Assembly (NCBI GenBank): GCA_016714085.1
Contig: JADJNW010000004.1
Span: forward strand, 558,001-622,000
DNA length: 64,000 nucleotides
Source of the DNA: Saprospiraceae bacterium
GTDB taxonomy: Bacteria > Bacteroidota > Bacteroidia > Chitinophagales > Saprospiraceae
Reading direction: 5' to 3'
Part shown: one piece after another, positions 19,231-29,502 of the stretch
Position numbering within the stretch: the first letter of the stretch is position 1
Layout: each line of letters starts with the position of its first letter
Notes under the pieces: model-generated
What the model was told of the DNA's origin: nothing
The model's input: the letters and a program-made list of their open reading frames with translations, nothing else
The model's database searches: none
Program-made: the position numbers and the translations under genes

Positions 19231-20482
19231 TTACGAGGGTTTTGCTTTTGGTAAAATGCGCCCAACAATTTTTCCAACCGTCAATCCTTGTACAATAATA
19301 GAAAATACAACAATCACATAAGTAATGGTGAGAATCAAATCCCGTGGCATATCGTTCGTCAAAGAAAGCGCTAATGCAATAGAAATGCCACCGCGTAAGC
19401 CGCCCCAAGTCATGATAAGCCCTGTACGCGGTACGAATCCTAATTTTTTGCTAAATAAAGCAATGGGCAAAGCCAGGGAAGCATAACGTGCCAGCAACAC
19501 TACCGGGATTGCCAATAAACCTGCGAACAGATATTTTCCATCGAATGAAAGAATTATAATTTCTAATCCTATTAGAACAAAAAGCAATGCGTTTAGAATA
19601 TTGTCAATCAATTCCCAGAATTTATCTACGTATGTCTCTGTTTCTTCTGACATCGTGGAGGTGCGGAAACGCTCGTGTCCAATCACCAAACCCGCTACCA
19701 CCATTGCCAGGCCCCGAAAAATGCAATTGACTTGCCAGTAAATAGCCACCCATGACTACTGCCAGGGTAATCAATACTTCTACTTCATAATCCTCAATGC
19801 GCTTCATCAGGTGATAAGCTATAAATCCTAAACCCAGCCCCAAAGCAATGCCGCCGCCTACTTCTTCAAGAAAAAGCAGCCCGATTTCGCCCCATTCAAT
19901 TTCTTGGTTGCTGACACGCGCCAGTTGATAGATGGTTGCAAACACTACGACGCCAATCCCATCGTTGAACAAACTTTCACCAACAATCTTGGTTTCCAAT
20001 CTTTGCGGTACACCCGCTTTTTTCAAAATACCAAGCACCGCAATGGGGTCGGTCGGAGAGATCAAAGCGCCAAAAAGCAAACAAAAAATGAAGGGTACGG
20101 TCAAGTCTAGCAAAGAAAATACGCCATACATCATGCCTGCCACCAAAAATGCGGATACGACCACTCCCAGCGTCGCAAAAAGAATAATTGGTAGCCGTTG
20201 CTGCTTCAACTCGCCAAAATCTACGTGCAGCGAACCCGCGAAAAGCAGGAAACTGAGCATTCCTTCCATCAACAATTTCTGAAAATCGATTTGCCTAACC
20301 AAGTCCGCCTCTAGCGCGAGTACTTCGGGAGCAAATGATCCAATAACCAGCATTGCCATCGAAAATACAATCGAAACCACCATCAAGCCAATGGTGGTGG
20401 GCAATTTCAAAAAGCGTACGTTGATATAGCCGAACAAAGCGGCCAGCACGATTAAGATGGTCAGAACGGGGAATAAATTCAT
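19231..20482 (-). CDS. CPA1-family Na+/H+ antiporter (one frameshift)
   Basis: The start is at 20482 (MNLFPVLTILIVLAALFGY); the open frame upstream of it is not protein-like. Twelve or so membrane segments are seen. The family motifs include LLFGALISPTDPIAVLGILKKAG and GESLFNDGIGVVVF (the acidic ion-binding ND pair), then later WGGLRGGISIALALSL. The frame breaks near 19718 after LLASQLHFSG; dropping one G of the GGGG run continues as LAMVVAGLVIGHERF. The total is about 417 residues. It should exchange cytoplasmic Na+ (or K+) for protons. Confidence 0.85.
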
Positions 20483-20617
20483 GGTTTTGCGTTCGTTGGT
20501 TTTTACAAATGGGAAAATAGGAAAGCTTAGAGCAATTTTCCAAATTCCGGGCTTTAAATAAATTTTCCGAAATATTTCAAGTGTTCTTAACTTGCACAAA
20601 GAATAGCATTCAAATAC

Positions 20618-23600
20618 ATGAAGGTCAGGCATTTTGTCTTTTTTTCTCTATTATTTGGCATTACAACTTGTCTTTTCGGGCAACCCGGCTCGATCTCTCT
20701 GGTGCATTACACCACCGATCAGGGGCTTTCGCACGATGAAGTAAATTCGATCATCAAAGACCGGGATGGTTTTATGTGGTTTGGCACGAGTGGCGGGCTG
20801 AATCGCTTTGATGGCCGGCATTTTAAGATTTATCTACACGAACCTGAGAATCCGAATTCCTTACCGAACAATGATGTTGTGGGTGTCACCGAGGATGCCG
20901 AGGGCATTCTTTGGTTGGGTACGAGCGGCGGTTTGTGCCGTTTTGATAAGCATAGGCAAAGTTTTCAATTGATAGATTTGCCGGAACACCATGACGATAT
21001 TGAAAGCAACGAGCGGGTATCTCGTATGGCTATTGATAAAAAAGGTAATGGTTGGGTTAGTAGTATTCATCATTTGATAAAAATCGATCTTAAAACCCTA
21101 CAGACTCAGCGCTTTCCGCTTCCGCACGGGCAACCCGACCGAGGTCATGTTTTTATTGATCAACAGGGGCGTATTTGGGTAACAGTGGATATAGCATTAT
21201 ATCGTTTCGATGAAGCTACCGGAGCGCTGCAATATATGTTTGGGCATATTCGGGGAGAAAAAGAAGACGTAGATATAGGATTTGTATATCAGGAAAAAGA
21301 TGGCACGCTTTGGTGCGGCAGTTGGGCGAATGGCTGGTATCGTTATAATGAACAAAAAGGCATATTTGAAGATTATCCCGATCATTTGGGTATTGCCATC
21401 AATTTTCAGGCGGATCAAGATCAAGAAGGAAAAAAATTCTATTGGGTGGCCGGAGGCTTGGATGGTTTGTTTTTGTATTATCCTGAGGAAGATCAGATAT
21501 ATCGAATGTCGCCCGATCCGCGCGAACCCTATAGTCATAATGGCTCTATTGTAACGAACTTTTTACAAAGATGAAACATCGGGCATCGTTTGGATAGCAA
21601 CCAAAAATGGCGGGGTAGAAAAATATGATCCAAGAGCCATCAAATTTCAACGCGGATTAATTCCTTTAAAGACGAGCTTCAGTCAGTTTAGTTTTGTTTC
21701 CAAGGCAGTACCCGATCGACTTGATCCTGACGGAAACCTTTATTGGATGGGTGTTTGGGGCAGTGGACTATATGAATGGAATCGACGGGATAATACTTTT
21801 CGCAATGTTGATATAAAAGATGGGATGATGAATAACGAAGTATTTGACATCGTCCAGGATCAACAAGGCGTTTTATATCTCGCTACCGCCGGGGGCGTTC
21901 ATATTTATCATCCAAAGACCAGTAAATTTGAGTATCTGAAAGGCTTTATGAACTACCCGCACGTTTCTCAGAAAGTATTGAGCCTGCTGATGGATCATGC
22001 CGGAAAGCTTTGGATAGGAACAAATTATGATGGTATTTTTTGTTATGATCCGCTCAAGCGCGATTTGCGGAAAATCCCATTTTATGATACCACCCAATTC
22101 AAAACAACCGGCTATGTAACTTCAATGCAGGAAGATGCGCAACACCGCATTTGGATTGCTACGCACAGTGGTGTGTTTCGCTGGAATCCGAATACTGGGG
22201 AGCGGCTTTATTTTAATAAGAATGGATTGCCCAATCGCTATCGCAGTGACCGGCTATGTCTTGGACGCAATGGTACTATCTGGATTGCCACTACCCAAGG
22301 CTTGGTGCAAATGGATACTTCGGGTAAGGTTTTATATCGTTATACAAAAAAAGATGGACTGCAAAGCGAGCATATTTTTGGTGTAATTGAAGATTCACAA
22401 GGGATTGTGTGGATGCAAACGACCAATATGCTTTACCGTCTTGATCCTGAAAGCAAGGAGATTACACATTTTGACAAAAGAGATGGTTTATTTGGTAATA
22501 GTATGACGGATGGGTTTAATATGACAGATAAAGGCGAGATTTTTATTGGCTTTCAAAATGCGTTTAATTATTTCCAACCGGAAAAATTAGTATTCAATAC
22601 CGATCCGCCTACGGTGAAGGTCACTTCAGTAAAAGTACTCAATCAGGAACACGAGTTCAATTCTGGCGAACCGTTCGTGCTGCAGCCGCGCGAAAACGTT
22701 ATTTCGATTGAATTTGCGGCATTGAATTTTAGCCAATCCGAGAAAAATCGCTACGAATATTTGCTCGAAGGATTTGATCAAACCTGGCAACCCACGGATC
22801 AACCCATTGTCACCTATACCAATCTGGATGGAGGAGCATATACGTTGCTCGTGAGAGCCGCCAATAACGACGGGGTCTGGAGCCAGGAAATAGGATTGGC
22901 GACGATCAAGGTAATTCCCCCTTTCAGCAAAACCTGGTACTTCGCTTTGCTCTTGGCATTCATTGCCGGCGTAATAGTGATGGGCATTCTGGCGTATCGG
23001 CAGCAGCAGGAGCGGAGAGTAGCTGTCATTCGAGAGCGCATCGCGCGCGATTTGCACGATGATATGGGCTCTTCGCTTAGTAGCATTCGTTTTTTCAGTG
23101 AATTTGCCCGTTCTAAAGTGGCGAATCCTGACGTATCGCCTGTTTTACAGCGCATTAGCGAAAGCGCGGCGGCTTTATCGGAATCAATGCAAGATATTAT
23201 TTGGGCTATTAATACCAAAAATGATCAATTGGACGATCTCGTCACGCGGATGCGGCAATTTGGATTAAAAATTCTGGAAGCACGAGGCATCGAATTTAAA
23301 GTACAAGTTTCGGAAGGTTTTCGCTCCGGGCGACTAAATATAGGGCAAAGACGTAATATTTATTTGATCTTTAAAGAAGCGATTAATAATGTCTCAAAAT
23401 ATGCTGATTGTAGCCAAGTAGAACTTCGTATCGATTTGATTATGAATCAATTGAAAATGATTATTACAGATAATGGGAAAGGATTTAATGAACAGGAAGT
23501 GGAACTTGGGTACGGCTTGAGCAATATGCGCAAACGTGCTGAAGAGATTGGAGGTGTGCTTGATCTGGAAAGTCACATTAATAAAGGAACTAAGATAGAA

Positions 23601-23618
23601 TTAAAGGTGAGGCTATAA
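20618..23618 (+). CDS. Two-component-regulator-propeller sensor histidine kinase (one frameshift)
   Basis: The order is: signal peptide, about 14 two-component-regulator propeller repeats (motifs such as DGFMWFGTSGGLNRFDG and GTIWIATTQGLVQMD), a Y_Y_Y domain (KNRYEYLLEGFDQTW), a transmembrane helix (WYFALLLAFIAGVIVMGIL), a HisKA_3 domain with the H-box IARDLHDDMGSSLSS (His near codon 812), and a HATPase (DNGKGF, GYGLSNMRKRA). The frame is interrupted at about 21570, where CAAAGATGAA should read CAAGATGAA. With that A removed, the reading continues as NFLQDETSGIVWIATKNGG. The partner is the NarL-type regulator 114 bases downstream. The periplasmic propeller probably senses a saccharide or other ligand. 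Confidence 0.9.
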
Positions 23619-23693
23619 GCGGGAAGAAACAATAAACAAGGAACAAGTAGCAAGAGACAAGTAACCAGTATCAAGTTTCACATCAAAATGCGA

Positions 23694-23724
23694 TTTCGTA
23701 TGGGCAATATAAGGCGTACCTTTG
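23694..23724 (+). promoter_or_regulatory. Bacteroidota-type promoter before the response regulator
   Basis: TTTC (23694) is separated by 19 bases from TACCTTTG (23717-23724), close to the consensus TTTG-N19-TAnnTTTG. The predicted transcription start lies near the ATG at 23733, so the transcript would have almost no leader. This would allow the regulator to be expressed independently of the kinase gene. Confidence 0.55.
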
Positions 23725-23732
23725 CTGGCGAT

Positions 23733-24378
23733 ATGGAAAAAGTAATAAAAGTAATTATTTACGAGGATAACCGCGACTTGCGGGAAGGGATGACCTTCCT
23801 CATTCAAGCGACGTCCGAACTACAATTACTGGGTTCTTTTGGAGATTGCCTGCGAATAAAGGAGCAAATCAGCAGCCTTCAACCCAACGTAGTGCTTATG
23901 GATATTGACTTGCCGGGGATTACCGGCATTGAAGCAACGGCAGTGGTGAAAGCGCTTGCGCCTCAAACCCAAGTGATGATGCTCACCGTTTTTGATGACG
24001 AAGAAAAAAATTTTCCAGGCGATTCGAAATGGTGCAAATGGCTACTTGCTAAAGCATACGCCGCCTTCTGAAATCATTCAGGCGATTTTTGATGTGTATC
24101 ATGGTGGCTCTCCAATGACAGCGAATGTTGCCCGCAAGGTATTGCAATTTTTTCAGCATCAACCCAAGTCCAAAAGCGACGATTATCATCTCTCTCTGCG
24201 CGAACTCGACATTCTGCGCGGCTTGATGAAAGGATACAGTTATAAGTTGATTGCCGACGAACTCGATATTAGCATTGATACCGTGCGCTCGCACATTCGC
24301 AGCATTTACGACAAACTGCAAGTGAATTCCAAAACCGAAGCCATTCTGAAAGCGATTAAGGAGAAATTACTGGATTAG
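23733..24378 (+). CDS. NarL/LuxR-family response regulator (one frameshift)
   Basis: The start at 23733 (MEKVIKVIIYEDNRDLREGM) is chosen because it begins directly at the receiver domain. The phospho-acceptor is Asp57 in VVLMDIDLPG. The frame breaks in the A7 run at 24004-24010; with one A fewer it reads FDDEEKIFQAIRNGANGYLLKHTPP. The C-terminal LuxR helix-turn-helix is complete (LSLRELDILRGLMKGYSYKLIADELDISIDTVRSHI). It should be phosphorylated by the upstream kinase and act as a transcription factor. Confidence 0.9.
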
Positions 24379-24411
24379 GATGATATAATTTTATTTCAAA
24401 AATATAGAAAA

Positions 24412-24451
24412 AACAAGCCTTTCGGTACCGCCGAAGGGCTTTGTTGTTTTT
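24412..24451 (+). terminator. Rho-independent terminator after the response regulator
   Basis: The stem AGCCTTTCGG / CCGAAGGGCT (10 bp with one G-U pair) has a TACCG-type loop and is followed by TTGTTGTTTTT. It lies 37 bases after the stop codon. Confidence 0.8.
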
Positions 24452-24668
24452 GGCGACCTCAGGACGGTTCTTTTTTCAAAAGGGTTGGAAAAAAGAATAA
24501 AAAATGTCATCGCATGAAAATGCTACTTTTTGCAATATTGGTTGAATAAATGCGACATTCTGCAAAAAAATTAGTCGCCGAATTTCACATTTCATCGAGG
24601 AAAAAAGATGTTTCAGCTACAATTTATGCGGATTCACCAGTAAAATAAGGGCTTCACACATTGATGCG

Positions 24669-24700
24669 ATTTCGCAGCGAAATTTTCTTTTGCAACTTTG
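24669..24700 (+). promoter_or_regulatory. Possible promoter with ATTTCG-CAG-CGAAAT palindrome
   Basis: A perfect 6-bp palindrome lies at 24669-24683. TTTC inside it is 19 bases from CAACTTTG (24693-24700), one mismatch from TAnnTTTG. The sequence TGCGATTTCG is shared with the promoter region of the response regulator (23689-23698). This could be an operator or chance; the downstream small open frames are of doubtful reality. Nothing else was recognised between 24452 and 24668. Confidence 0.3.
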
Positions 24701-24749
24701 CTATGTCAAATGAAAACAAAAAACACCGAATCACCCGAAGTATTTTATC

Positions 24750-25115
24750 ATGAAAAACTTAATAATTGTTGCAGTAGCGTTGAGTGGATTTATAATAGCC
24801 AAACACCTGGAAATCACCCGACCAGTATCATTACAATACCAAGCTCATATCGCTGGTATTTATTATATTGGTTCACTGCATATTATGCAAAAGGATCGAA
24901 TCATCTTTACACAAACATTATGTAATACCGTTCCCCCGAACGCATTATCCCAGGAATTTTTTTTTACACAACTCAACATTGGCAAGCCAACCGGGCTTTA
25001 CCGCGCCTCGCTGGCATTGCAAATCGGTTTTTTAAAGCATGAAAAAGTACCCCAAAATCCAAATGAAAACAATTACAATCATTTACCAAAAAACGCTTCT
25101 TGTATCATGGTTTAG
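24750..25115 (+). CDS. Doubtful small secreted protein
   Basis: A 121-codon open frame. The N-terminus MKNLIIVAVALSGFIIA looks like a signal peptide. The remainder has no family resemblance and an unusual composition. The gene lies in a stretch of decayed material ahead of an orphan T9SS tail, so it may be a remnant. From 25116 to 25293 I see only short ATGAAAACA-starting frames (25063, 25150) and low-complexity words. Confidence 0.25.
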   Translation: MKNLIIVAVALSGFIIAKHLEITRPVSLQYQAHIAGIYYIGSLHIMQKDRIIFTQTLCNTVPPNALSQEFFFTQLNIGKPTGLYRASLALQIGFLKHEKVPQNPNENNYNHLPKNASCIMV

Positions 25116-25293
25116 TAAATAACAGGAAGTATTTTTCCCCAAAAGCCAAATGAAAACAATCACCCGAATTAAAAATAACACGAAAACACCAACTGAAAGC
25201 AAGCTGTCAGAGCAGAGAAGTCGGAACAAAGATGTTAAGCTGACTTCTCGCTTCTGATCTCTGACTTCTCAAAAATTATTATGAAGGATTTTA

Positions 25294-25477
25294 AAAATTA
25301 GCAACTAATGTCACTGCAGCTATTCTGGATGTGCTCGGTCTGCTCTAAAACGACGAGTTATCAGCAGACGAGCACACTTTTAACTGGCAAACCCCGCAAA
25401 TGCCGGCGGGTACCTATCAGTCGATGTGTAAAACTTCGCAGGGCATCGTGACAAAACCCATCATAAAAACTAAATAA
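25294..25477 (+). pseudogene. Orphan T9SS type A sorting domain remnant
   Basis: One frame reads KLATNVTAAILDVLGLL, stop, NDELSADEHTFNWQ, then MPAGTYQSMCKTSQG and IVTKPIIKTK before a TAA at 25475-25477. This is the pattern of a type A T9SS C-terminal domain (xVYDxLG, LxAGxHTxxW, LPAGTYxxxLxT, GxxTKxIIK). An internal TAA interrupts it, and no passenger protein precedes it. It is best read as the leftover 3' end of a deleted secreted-protein gene. Confidence 0.6.
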
Positions 25478-25678
25478 ATTAAAAGAAATTAATCATAATA
25501 ATATCATAAAAACGAAATGATATAACAAAACGAAAAACCAATTTTTATTCACCCGACCCACATGAAAACAACCGCTTGCCGGGAAGCGGCTACATTCTCG
25601 GCACTTTTATTTAGTATTCCTTTACTCTTTATTAATGATTTTATCCGATTGTTTAACAAATTTAATTTAAAAACCATT

Positions 25679-26161
25679 ATGAAAACATTCATTCGTGTAA
25701 AAACTGCCCTTGTGGCGCTGGCTGTATTGAGCATTACATTTGTAAGCTGCGAAAAAGACAAAGATAACAAGCCTGATAATGCGGGCTTACTCACGGAGAA
25801 GAACTGGAAAATTTCGGCGGCAACCATTGATCCGGCGATTGACTGGTTTGGCAACGGCACTTTAGTGACTAATCTTTATGCGCAGTGGGATCCTTGTTCC
25901 AAAGATGATCTTGTAATCTTTAGCAAAAACGGCACGGTAAAATTTGATGAAGGCTTGACGAAGTGTTTCCCAAATGATCCGCAGACGGTTACTGGTCTTT
26001 GGGCATTCAATACCGACAAAACCGTTATTTCTATTACACAAGATGGCGACACCGAGAGTTGGGAAGTAGTGGAGTTGACCAAGGACAAAATGATTGTGGA
26101 ATATAAAGAAGTCAACGAAGGTATTACATACACCATTACAGGTACGTTCAAGAAGCAGTAA
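25679..26161 (+). CDS. Lipocalin-like lipoprotein
   Basis: The start at 25679 gives 160 residues with a lipobox at Cys24 (ITFVSCEKD); the longer open frame from 25562 lacks a credible signal. The mature part is a small beta-barrel-like domain (LLTEKNWKISAATIDPA, LVIFSKNGTVKFDEG, TGLWAFNTDKTVISI, YTITGTFKKQ), the pattern of the lipocalin-like lipoproteins common in Bacteroidota. Its ligand is unknown. A terminator follows. Confidence 0.7.
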   Translation: MKTFIRVKTALVALAVLSITFVSCEKDKDNKPDNAGLLTEKNWKISAATIDPAIDWFGNGTLVTNLYAQWDPCSKDDLVIFSKNGTVKFDEGLTKCFPNDPQTVTGLWAFNTDKTVISITQDGDTESWEVVELTKDKMIVEYKEVNEGITYTITGTFKKQ

Positions 26162-26184
26162 AATTTTAAGCCAAATGAAACCTG

Positions 26185-26217
26185 AAAGTCCCGTTGGCTT
26201 TGGCTGACGGGGCTTTT
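26185..26217 (+). terminator. Rho-independent terminator after the lipocalin gene
   Basis: The stem AAAGTCCCGT / ACGGGGCTTT (one G-U pair) has a TGGCTTTGGCTG loop and is followed by TTATA. Confidence 0.7.
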
Positions 26218-26238
26218 ATAAACAAAAAACATTATATT

Positions 26239-26622
26239 ATGAAATCACCCAAAATATATTATCAAATTAATCCCCGAAGCAATGGTATGCCCGAAGTCCC
26301 TGCCCATTTTCCGGGTGGGCTGGCAGCGCTCAACCAATTCATTCATGCGCGTTCTACTTATGTAGCAAAAGAACGCAGTGTAATGGTAGTCACCTTTTTA
26401 GTAAATGAAAATGGCGAGGTAGAAGCCCCAAAAATCTTGAATTCAGTCAATGCAGAATGCGATCAACAGGTGCTCTATATCTTAGCTTCGATGCCAGATT
26501 GGACACCCGCGCGCAACGCAGGCGCAATCGTGCCTGTGCAAGTGAACCTTCCGATCATTTTTGATGTGGCTCGTAATTCGGTTAAAAAAGAAACAAGCAT
26601 AAGGCAAAGAGCAGCAGCTTAA
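26239..26622 (+). CDS. TonB C-terminal-domain protein, cytoplasmic or short
   Basis: The start at 26239 gives 127 residues. Residues 20-115 match the TonB C-terminal fold: FPGGLAALNQFIHARS, then VMVVTFLVNENGEVEAPKILNSV, CDQQVLYILASMPDWTPARNAG and VPVQVNLPIIF. There is no N-terminal membrane anchor, unlike a working TonB. It may be a free periplasmic-type domain lacking its signal, or a degenerate or regulatory relative. Confidence 0.7.
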   Translation: MKSPKIYYQINPRSNGMPEVPAHFPGGLAALNQFIHARSTYVAKERSVMVVTFLVNENGEVEAPKILNSVNAECDQQVLYILASMPDWTPARNAGAIVPVQVNLPIIFDVARNSVKKETSIRQRAAA

Positions 26623-26693
26623 AGCCTGACATCAATGATATACGAAATCAGTAGGGTTTTATAGTTTCATTAGTGAGTGTAAATGATGGGAGG

Positions 26694-26724
26694 CCCTTGC
26701 AACGCTTATGTTGCAGGGGTTTTA
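26694..26724. terminator. Bidirectional terminator between convergent genes
   Basis: The stem CCCTTGCAAC / GTTGCAGGGG with loop GCTTA is followed by TTTTATT on the plus strand. It overlaps the last codons of the minus-strand decarboxylase gene. Confidence 0.65.
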
Positions 26725-28172
26725 TTCATTTGAGTTTGCTTTTGCAAATGTGTAATCCCATCTTTCAAAATTTCCAGGCACAAATCCACTTCTCGCAAAT
26801 GCGAACGAAAGCACAACACCGCCAATCTTATCCAGAAAATGCCATCAATCATGGTGGAGGACAAAAATACGCGCCCGTCGTGCTGCACATATTCTACCAA
26901 TTTTTCATTGAATTCATTGGAATCATTGTCTTTCGGTACATAACGATAAATCATAATAGATAAATCAGGATAAGGCCCGACTTCAAAACCAAGTTCCTGT
27001 ACTTTTTCATAAAAATAGCGGCAGAGCCAGATTTTTTCCTCTAATGCTGCTTTGAATGGTTTCAAGCCCAATAAATGCAACGGAAGCCACATTCGCAGTC
27101 CTCGAAAATGCTTGGTCAATTCCGGCGAAAGGTCGGCAGGAGAAAGCTCATCAGCGAGTTTCAAGGCATCTTGCATATAATTAGCAACATAATGATGCGA
27201 TTGGAAAGTCGCTTCTACATTTTTTACCAAAATAGCACCAATGCCATAAGGCAAAAATAAACCCTTGTGTGGGTCAATTGCTAATGAATCCGAGCGTTCT
27301 ATGCCTTTGAATTTGTGTTTCAAATCATCCACCAAAAGGAAAAAGCCACCATAGGCCGCATCTACATGAAACCAAAGTCCATATTTCTCTGCAATATCTG
27401 CTATTTCGTTTAAAGGATCGATTGCGCCCGTATCGGTTGTACCCGCCGAAGCCACAATTAGAAAGGGTTTAAGCCCATTTTGCAAATCGACTTTCACCAT
27501 TGCTTCCAGTGCCTTTGCGTCCATGCGGAAATGCGCATCCATTGGCACGTAATGGATTTGAGCTTCTCGCAAACCCGCAATACGCAAGGCTTTTTGCACG
27601 CAATGATGCACCTGATGCGTGAGATAAATCACCGCATTTTCAACATCTTTGGACTGGATTTTTTTGAAATCGCGGGCAGTTGTAATGGCAATCAGATTCG
27701 CAATCGAACCGCCGGAAGCCAGGTTTCCAAGTGAACCTTCGGGATAACCAATCAAATTACACATCCAGCGGATGAGTTGATTTTCCAGGCGCACTGCACC
27801 GGGGCTACCAAAAAAAATACCGGCATAGCGGTTGCTCACCGCCGCCAAGTAGTCACCTAAAGCCGCCGGAAACACCCCACCGCCCGGTACGTAACCAAAA
27901 TGCCCGCTGGCTGCGGGATTCAGGCCGACGCCATCCACATTTGCTTGCAAAAGCGGAAGTAAGACTTCCAAAGCTTTTGGCTCTTCGCCAATTTGTAAAT
28001 GAAGTAAGGGGGCGCCGTAATCATCGGAAGTATTAAACGCTTTTTTATCGTAAATACCATCCAAAAAATCATCGGCATACTGCTGGACACGAGTGTTCCA
28101 GGCATTTCTTTGTAAGGGGGACGGTTCCAGTTTTCGAGATTCTTCCTCGAGTTTTTTTATTTGGTCGAGCAT
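26706..28172 (-). CDS. PLP-dependent group II amino-acid decarboxylase
   Basis: A 488-residue protein of the aromatic-L-amino-acid/glutamate decarboxylase family. Motifs: substrate-side HFGYVPGGGV (91-100), GSLGNLASGGSIANL (146-160), HVDAAYGG (269-276) with the PLP-ring Asp271, and the Schiff-base lysine in AIDPHKGLFLPYG (Lys303). The length is normal and the frame intact. The substrate (aromatic amino acid, cysteine sulfinate or another) cannot be fixed from motifs. It is monocistronic. Confidence 0.85.
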   Translation of the reverse strand: MLDQIKKLEEESRKLEPSPLQRNAWNTRVQQYADDFLDGIYDKKAFNTSDDYGAPLLHLQIGEEPKALEVLLPLLQANVDGVGLNPAASGHFGYVPGGGVFPAALGDYLAAVSNRYAGIFFGSPGAVRLENQLIRWMCNLIGYPEGSLGNLASGGSIANLIAITTARDFKKIQSKDVENAVIYLTHQVHHCVQKALRIAGLREAQIHYVPMDAHFRMDAKALEAMVKVDLQNGLKPFLIVASAGTTDTGAIDPLNEIADIAEKYGLWFHVDAAYGGFFLLVDDLKHKFKGIERSDSLAIDPHKGLFLPYGIGAILVKNVEATFQSHHYVANYMQDALKLADELSPADLSPELTKHFRGLRMWLPLHLLGLKPFKAALEEKIWLCRYFYEKVQELGFEVGPYPDLSIMIYRYVPKDNDSNEFNEKLVEYVQHDGRVFLSSTMIDGIFWIRLAVLCFRSHLREVDLCLEILKDGITHLQKQTQMNKTPAT

Positions 28173-28253
28173 TGGAATAAAATTTCATTTACAGAATTCA
28201 AGCCTGCAAGTTTGAAATTCCAATTCAAATGCAAAAATATCGGGAACAAAAAA

Positions 28254-28670
28254 TCAGCATTTTACCAAGTTGCGTCGATGCAATTCCAGGTCGATCATAT
28301 CGCCTACAAAAGCCAAGTGTCCGTTGCCTTTAAAGTTGCGCTTTACTAAATGTAATCCCCAGAAACAAACGATCAGGGAAAATGGAAAAAACACAAGCGA
28401 TAAAAGCGCCAGAAAATCAAGATTCACTTTGGAAAATAAAAACCAAGCCACCAACCATACAGGCGAGAACAGCGCAATGCGCACGAGTAATCCTTGTAAT
28501 TGGGTAGATAATTGATTCCTAATTTCCCACTGACCCTTGAGGCGGATGAGATCTGCAGTAGTAAAGTATTTGGTGCCAACAGATTCTAAGTACGACAACT
28601 CATCGGAGGTCGTTTTTTCCAGATAGCGGAGGACGCTATCCGCGTTGCGTTTTGAGGTTGTGTAAATCAT
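28254..28670 (-). CDS. Two-helix membrane protein, unknown function
   Basis: 138 residues: a charged N-terminal region (about 1-58), two hydrophobic segments (about 62-82 and 86-108) and a short basic C-terminus. No motif or family is recognised. It stands alone between the decarboxylase and a Crp/Fnr regulator, all on the minus strand. Confidence 0.55.
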   Translation of the reverse strand: MIYTTSKRNADSVLRYLEKTTSDELSYLESVGTKYFTTADLIRLKGQWEIRNQLSTQLQGLLVRIALFSPVWLVAWFLFSKVNLDFLALLSLVFFPFSLIVCFWGLHLVKRNFKGNGHLAFVGDMIDLELHRRNLVKC

Positions 28671-28768
28671 GTGTGTAATTTGTATATAATAAAAATATTT
28701 AATACATGACTATGGTATCAACTTTTATGAAGATACCTCTCTACGACAATTACACAAACGTAAAGAAA

Positions 28769-29437
28769 TTAATTGTTATTAGCAAGTAATTCTATTTTAT
28801 TTCTACCAAGTTTTACATAGCCTTCTTTTTCCAATTGCTTGAGTAAGCGGGAAATAGCTTCGCGCGAGGCGTTCAGATCGTAGGCAATTTCCTGGTGAGT
28901 AGCATTCAATTCTTTTGAGTTGGTGACTTCTGACTTGCGATGCAGATATTGTAATAAACGTTCATCCATTTTCTGAAAGGCAATGCTATCAATGGTTTTG
29001 ACCATTTCGAGCATTCGATTATCGTAGGAAAGCATGACAAAGTTTTTCCAACTTTGATAGCGGGTCATCCAATCGTCCATGTGGCGGGTAGGAATACCTA
29101 TGAGCAGGGTGTCTTCTTCTGCAATGGCATGTATCTGGCTTTTTTTATTCATCAGGCAGCATGTAAACGACATAGTACAGGCTTCACCAGGCTGCAAAAA
29201 ATATAAAAATAACTCTTGACCCTCCTCACCCTCGCGGGTTACTTTAATGCTGCCTTCCAACAGGAGCGGTATGATTTTTACATAGCTGCCAAAATCAATA
29301 ATGGTTTCGCCTGCTTTGAAAAAAAGCAGCTTGCCCACTTGGATAATCTCTTCCTGCAAGCCGCGCTCCGCCAATTGCGGATAGTATTTACGCAGCAATT
29401 CTGACATTTCACTTGTAGAAGCGCTATTGGCAATCAT
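28769..29437 (-). CDS. Crp/Fnr-family transcriptional regulator
   Basis: 222 residues. The cyclic-nucleotide-binding-like beta roll covers about residues 25-145 (GKLLFFKAGETIIDFGSYVK, FLYFLQPGEACTMSF). The C-terminal winged helix (about 165-220) contains ATHQEIAYDLNASREAISRLLKQLEKEG. There is no Fnr-type N-terminal cysteine cluster; the C-C pair in MSFTCCLMNKK is a possible redox or metal feature. The effector is unknown. A DUF983 gene lies downstream on the same strand. Confidence 0.85.
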   Translation of the reverse strand: MIANSASTSEMSELLRKYYPQLAERGLQEEIIQVGKLLFFKAGETIIDFGSYVKIIPLLLEGSIKVTREGEEGQELFLYFLQPGEACTMSFTCCLMNKKSQIHAIAEEDTLLIGIPTRHMDDWMTRYQSWKNFVMLSYDNRMLEMVKTIDSIAFQKMDERLLQYLHRKSEVTNSKELNATHQEIAYDLNASREAISRLLKQLEKEGYVKLGRNKIELLANNN

Positions 29438-29439
29438 AA

Positions 29440-29500
29440 TTTAGTTGAATGTTTGATGTTTCAAGTTTGATGTTTCAGGTTTGATGTTTCAAGTTTGAAC
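29440..29500. repeat. Tandem TTTGATGTTTCAGG/AAG words
   Basis: About four degenerate copies of a 15-base word (TTTGATGTTTCAAG type), directly upstream of the Crp/Fnr start codon. Same class as 4776-4870 but with the clearest periodicity. Confidence 0.6.
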
Positions 29501-29502
29501 TA

